Assembly: GCF_036323735.1 (NCBI RefSeq)
Contig: NC_086027.1
Location: forward strand, 89,536,662-89,600,661
From: Rattus norvegicus
Taxonomy: Eukaryota > Chordata > Mammalia > Rodentia > Muridae
Reading direction: 5' to 3'
Length of the DNA: 64,000 bases
The position numbers were made by a program, and so were the translations under genes. Positions 60,264 to 64,000 of this stretch are shown piece by piece. The notes under the pieces were generated by a model. That model did not search any database. It saw only the letters and a program-made list of their open reading frames with translations, and was not told the origin of the DNA. Each line of letters opens with the position of its first letter. Position 1 is the first letter of the stretch.

Positions 60264-60488
60264 CAATGGTTCTCAACCTTCCAAATGCTGCAAAACTTGG
60301 ATACAGTTCCTCATGTTGTAGTGACCCCCAACCATAAAATTATTTTTTGTTGCTACTTCATAAGTGTAATTTTGCTACTGCTATGAATCATAATGTACAT
60401 GTCTATTATTTCTGATGGTCTTGTGAGAACCCTGTGAAAGGGACATTTGACCTCCAAAAGGTTAGCAACCCACAGATTGCAAACCTCT
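60264..60488. mobile_element. URR1 hAT-Charlie transposon, near full length
   Basis: CAATGGTTCTCAACCTTCC start, then GACCCCCAACCATAAAATTATTTTTTGTTGCTACTTCATAA, then a CACAGATTGCAAACCTCTG end. Most complete interior of the four copies, but its flanks no longer show a clear 8-bp duplication. Confidence 0.9.
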
Positions 60489-60774
60489 GATTTAGAAGAA
60501 TGAAAGCTCAGGACTATGTGAGCTAATCTATATTATTAGCAGTATAATATACAGCAGTCCTTCAGAGCTTTGTTAAGGGTGTAGTTCCCAAAACTCACTT
60601 TGCTAGTGTGTTTAGCAACTTTGAGAATGGGTCTTTCACTCCTCCTGTTCACAGCCCGGAGATATTTATTTTGTCATATAATATGTCAAAAACATTTCAC
60701 TTTAATAGTGTTGTCATATATTTCATGGAAGGAATGAGGTATTTACTTAGGGTCAAGTGAGAGGAAACGGAAGG
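60489..60774. other. intergenic, nothing recognised
   Basis: AT-rich unique stretch. Confidence 0.5.
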
Positions 60775-61175
60775 TACCATATATGATTTCTGTCACTGTA
60801 ATAAAATACACAACACAGCATAACGAATTTACGAAGAAAAAGAGTTGCATTTAGCTTGCCCTTTTAGAAGTTGGGCGTCTAAGGGGCGTAGCGCAGGCTT
60901 TTGGTGCAGGCTGTTTCTAGGTGCAGACAGTAACAATGGCAGCCTCTGAGAAAGTAAATGAATTTATCCTGGCCCAGAACGAGAAAGCTGGATGAACCAG
61001 GCTTGCCTCTTTTAAGTAAACCACCTTTGGAGAACTTTCACAATCACCCCCAAGGATGAAGTCTTAGCTCTTTGTTACCACTACCATATCCTTCAGAATT
61101 ATGGGATGCCTGGAGACCAAGTTCTGAGATACAACGGACCACACAAGTCATATTCAAACCACAGTAGGCTCTACA
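60775..61175 (-). mobile_element. probable diverged MaLR-type LTR
   Basis: TTTCTGTCACTGTAATAAAATAC at the left and CACAAGTCATATTCAAACCACAG at the right resemble the reverse of a MaLR LTR end and start. The middle is poorly matched. Confidence 0.5.
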
Positions 61176-62723
61176 CACATATAGTACCAAGCAAGCTTTC
61201 ATCCCCTTCTTCCTCCAGCAAACCAGTGTAGCTATGTGATTAACTGCTTTAGAATCCTGAAGTTCAGTGTTTTTCATCAAAATGTCTTACTTTTTTAAAT
61301 TTAAAATTAATAACTAGTGTTTTTATTTTTTGTCCTGAAGAATCTAAGGAAGTTTAGTGCCATTTTAAATTCTAAGCAAGAATGACAATAATCTATTCAA
61401 ATTAAATTCACATTCTTGGTAAAAATAGCAATATTTAAGATTAATTTTCTAGTGATTTGTCCATTGTCTTCACGGTTTCTTCAGTTTAACTGCTACTTTC
61501 TAAGTCACCTAATGACACATCACATAATCATGATTTGTTCTTAAATAGAGCTTTTCTTTAATTGCTATGGGCAGATTACTAACCCATCTGTCAGAAAAGA
61601 TCACAGATATAAAGACATGATAAGAAAAAAGCTTAAAATGACGTGTTAGTGATTTCTGATGGCAGTGCTTTGAGTTGTCCAAATCAGTACCGGAACTGCA
61701 AGTTTCTACAAGCTCTTGGACTGTCCAGTTGAAGTCTTTCTCTCTCTTACCTGTTCTTCTAGTTGTATTTAGTATATTCTGGGAGTCTCTGCTCTTCCTT
61801 AAATGCACACTCATTTTTTTAATACATAGGAGCAGACAATTCTGTGCCAGAGAAGTATGACTTGATTTGTATTCTTACACTTTCTACTCTGTCCTAATCA
61901 AAAAATCCCCAAGCCTGTTTTGCCATTATAGAGAATTCAAGTTATCTTACCATCCTGTTACCTTATTTATGGTGTGCCCACTTGAGCTTTCCCTCACTGT
62001 AATATTCCATATTTCCATTTCTCTGTGTAAGTGTGTAGGCACTTGCCTGCCTAACCTATTTACCCTGTCAATACTCAGACAAGGATACTACATGCCACTT
62101 TACAGAGAAAATAGGTGTACAGGGAAAATTGCCTTGAATATCAGTCTTTGTATACCTGTACTAACATTTATAAGACAGCACTTCCTTAGTATTTCATATT
62201 GTTTTTTTTTTAAAAATCTACTCCTCCAGCCCCATCTCTTATATTCATGAAAACTGAACTCTTCTTAATACATCCTGGGACACTAGGTGGTCAGTAAATT
62301 TTTTTGAGCACAGAGGTGAGTGAATATGAGGCAAGCTAGAAGTATTTGAGTTGAGTGTAATACCTATAATTTTGACTTCTACATAGGTAAATTAAAGAGG
62401 CAGTACTTAGATTGCAGATTGAAGACATTTTCATCAAGGGCACAGATTATATTTCACATTGAAACCTTAATTCTACAAGCAACTCTGATACATAAACCTA
62501 AACTTGAGTAAATGTTATATTTATGCTGTCAAGTCAATTATAAAGAAATGTCCTTCATTATATTTTTACAGGAGTACAACATGAATTGTAATTATTACTC
62601 AAGCAACTATGGCTAGGAGATGATTTTAAATGTGACTGATGCCTTCTTTTCATGCTTCTCTTGCTATGAGGTATTTTGTAATATAACTTGATCACATTGA
62701 ATTACCAAACAATCACATATAAC

Positions 62724-62724
<1 letters not shown>
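61176..62724. other. intergenic, AT-rich, nothing recognised
   Basis: The frames at 61,509-61,814 (-) and 61,867-62,250 (+, 127 codons from TTG) show no family or splice context. Confidence 0.45.

Positions 62725-62770
<46 letters not shown>
62725..62770. repeat. (CA)n microsatellite
   Basis: About 23 CA units. Confidence 0.97.
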
Positions 62771-62775
<5 letters not shown>

Positions 62776-62779
62776 ACAC

Positions 62780-62855
62780 ACCACTACTGCCACCACCACC
62801 ACCACCACTACCACCACCACCACCACCACCACCACCACCACCACCACCACCACCA
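62780..62855. repeat. (CCA)n trinucleotide array
   Basis: About 24 CCA units with two CTA interruptions at the left. Frames over it give poly-Pro or poly-Val artefacts. Confidence 0.97.
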
Positions 62856-63019
62856 AGAAGTCTACAAGGTTCTTCATCAATCCTTTGTTCTTGTTTATGT
62901 TTCTTATTATATTTTTAAATTGAATTACATAAACATGTCTCAGATATTCATCCATCTAATCTGGATGATAATTGTTCAAATAATTTTACCTCAATAAAAT
63001 ATCTTAAATTTATATTTTC

Positions 63020-63122
63020 GGGTTGGGGATTTAGCTCAGTGGTAGACTGCTTGCCTAGCAAGCGCAAGGCCCTGGGTTCGGTCCCCAGCTCCGAAAAAAA
63101 AAAAAGAAAAAAAAAGAGTCAC
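63020..63122 (+). mobile_element. ID SINE, plus, with target-site duplication
   Basis: GGGTTGGGGATTTAGCTCAG (A box) ... GGTTCGGTCCCC (B box) ... CTCCG, then an A-rich tail. Flanked by a 15-bp duplication TAAATTTATATTTTC at 63,005-63,019 and 63,123-63,137. Near-consensus, so recent. Confidence 0.97.
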
Positions 63123-63180
63123 TAAATTTATATTTTCAAAACAGGCACTAACAATATATTTTTTACAAAAATAGTTATTT

Positions 63181-63628
63181 CTCAACTGGGGGCGGTGCCT
63201 AAGCTCTGGATATGATCTCTACAGGCTCTCTCTCCTCTTCGTTGAATATTTCAGCTAATATTTTCCCTGTTGGGTTCTGGGAACCTCTTGCTTTCCTGGC
63301 ATCTAGGACTTTCTAGTGGCTACCCCTGGTTCCCCATCCCCCACTGATACATACCTCCATTCAATTTCCTAACCCTCCGTGCTTCTCCCCAGTCTCCTTC
63401 CACACCTGATTCTAACCCCTAGTTCCCTTCCCCTCCTCTCTCTCCCAATTCCCTTCCTCCTTTTACCTCCCATAATTATTTTGTTCCCAATTCTAAATAG
63501 GACTAAAGTATCCATACTTTGAGCTTCATTGAGACTCATTGAGCTTCATATGGTTTGTGAGTTGTATTGTGAGTATTCCAAGATTTTTTTCCTAATATCA
63601 ACTTATCAGTGAGTATATACCATGCATC
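63181..63628 (-). mobile_element. L1 3'-region segment, inverted (5' part of the same L1)
   Basis: Read in reverse it runs from GGTATATACTCACTGATAAG through CAAACCATATGAAGCTCAA to CCAGAGCTTAGGCACCGCCCC, the L1 region just after ORF2. It lies head to head with the direct L1 segment starting at about 63,636. Confidence 0.75.
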
Positions 63629-63635
63629 TTAAAGA

Positions 63636-64000
63636 TATTAACTCAGAATTGTTCCTGTCTAAAGGAAATGCAGGGACAAAGAGTGGAACAGAGACTGAAG
63701 GAAAGGTCATCCAGAGACTTCCCCACCCTAGAAATGCATTCCATCTACAGACACCAAATCCAGACACAATTGCTGATACCAAGAAGCACTTGCTGACAAG
63801 TGCCTGGCATGGCTATCCTCTAAGAGGCTCTGGCAAAGCCTTACAAATACAGATGTGGATGCTTGCAGCCAACCATCAAATGAGCATGGGGACCCCAATG
63901 AAAGAGTTAGGGGAAGGATTAAAGGACCTGAAGTGGTTTGTAATCCTTTAGGAAGAACAACAGTATGAACCAATCAGAACCCCCAGAGCTCCCAGAGACT
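63636..64000 (+). mobile_element. L1 3' UTR segment, plus, runs off the window
   Basis: AACTCAGAATTGTTCCTGTCTAAAGGAAATGCAGGGAC, then AGACTGAAGGAAAGGTCATCCAGAGACT, then CAGATGTGGATGCTTGCAGCCAACCATC. In an intact L1 this follows directly after the end of the inverted segment at 63,181-63,628. The 109-codon frame over it is not a gene. Confidence 0.8.

Noticed and set aside
63020..63095. tRNA gene (A and B boxes present)
   Set aside because: It is an ID SINE with poly-A tail and target duplication; the boxes are inherited from its tRNA-like ancestor.
63622..63973. 109-codon plus frame at the right end
   Set aside because: It is L1 3' UTR sequence.

Overview
The window is mammalian nuclear DNA, almost certainly from rat (Rattus). 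The main clues are three full-length ID SINEs with clean target-site duplications, two ~97% alike L1 tails of the young rat type, and B1, B2/B3, ORR1-type MaLR and URR1 repeats that point to a murid. There is no bacterial, plasmid or CRISPR content. Most long open frames here are chance frames, low-complexity runs or repeat sequence.

One gene is supported. A CpG island at about 12,900-13,530 holds the first coding exon of Dock10 (zizimin-3) on the minus strand: 40 codons from ATG at 13,113 to a consensus donor at 12,993. The gene runs leftward out of the window, so 1-12,993 is the 5' part of Dock10 intron 1. Positions above the island are the promoter flank and then about 50 kb of upstream intergenic DNA with no other recognisable coding exon. 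From conserved synteny this is probably rat chromosome 9 (inference).

Layout. 1-12,993: intron 1, with an LTR piece, L1 tails, MIR, B1, B2, an MLT1-like LTR, a URR1 transposon and a motif cluster (9,411-9,477) that could be a lymphoid-type enhancer. 12,900-13,530: CpG-island promoter, exon 1 and a possible upstream ORF. 13,531-34,000: intergenic, dominated by tetranucleotide and dinucleotide arrays plus SINEs and LTR pieces. 34,480-41,400: an ORR1-type MaLR with internal sequence, URR1, a young L1 tail and an LTR carrying a (TTCC)n array. 41,400-54,800: two same-strand LTRs, a polypyrimidine tract and a second young L1 tail. 54,800-64,000: more URR1 copies, pyrimidine and (CA)/(CCA) arrays, an ID element, and an L1 with an inverted 5' segment running off the right edge.

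I found no new biological system. The points most worth checking are the intron-1 motif cluster, the AT-rich non-repeat blocks that may be conserved enhancers, the upstream ORF of Dock10, one possible unannotated exon (24,158-24,344), and several well-resolved retrotransposition events.
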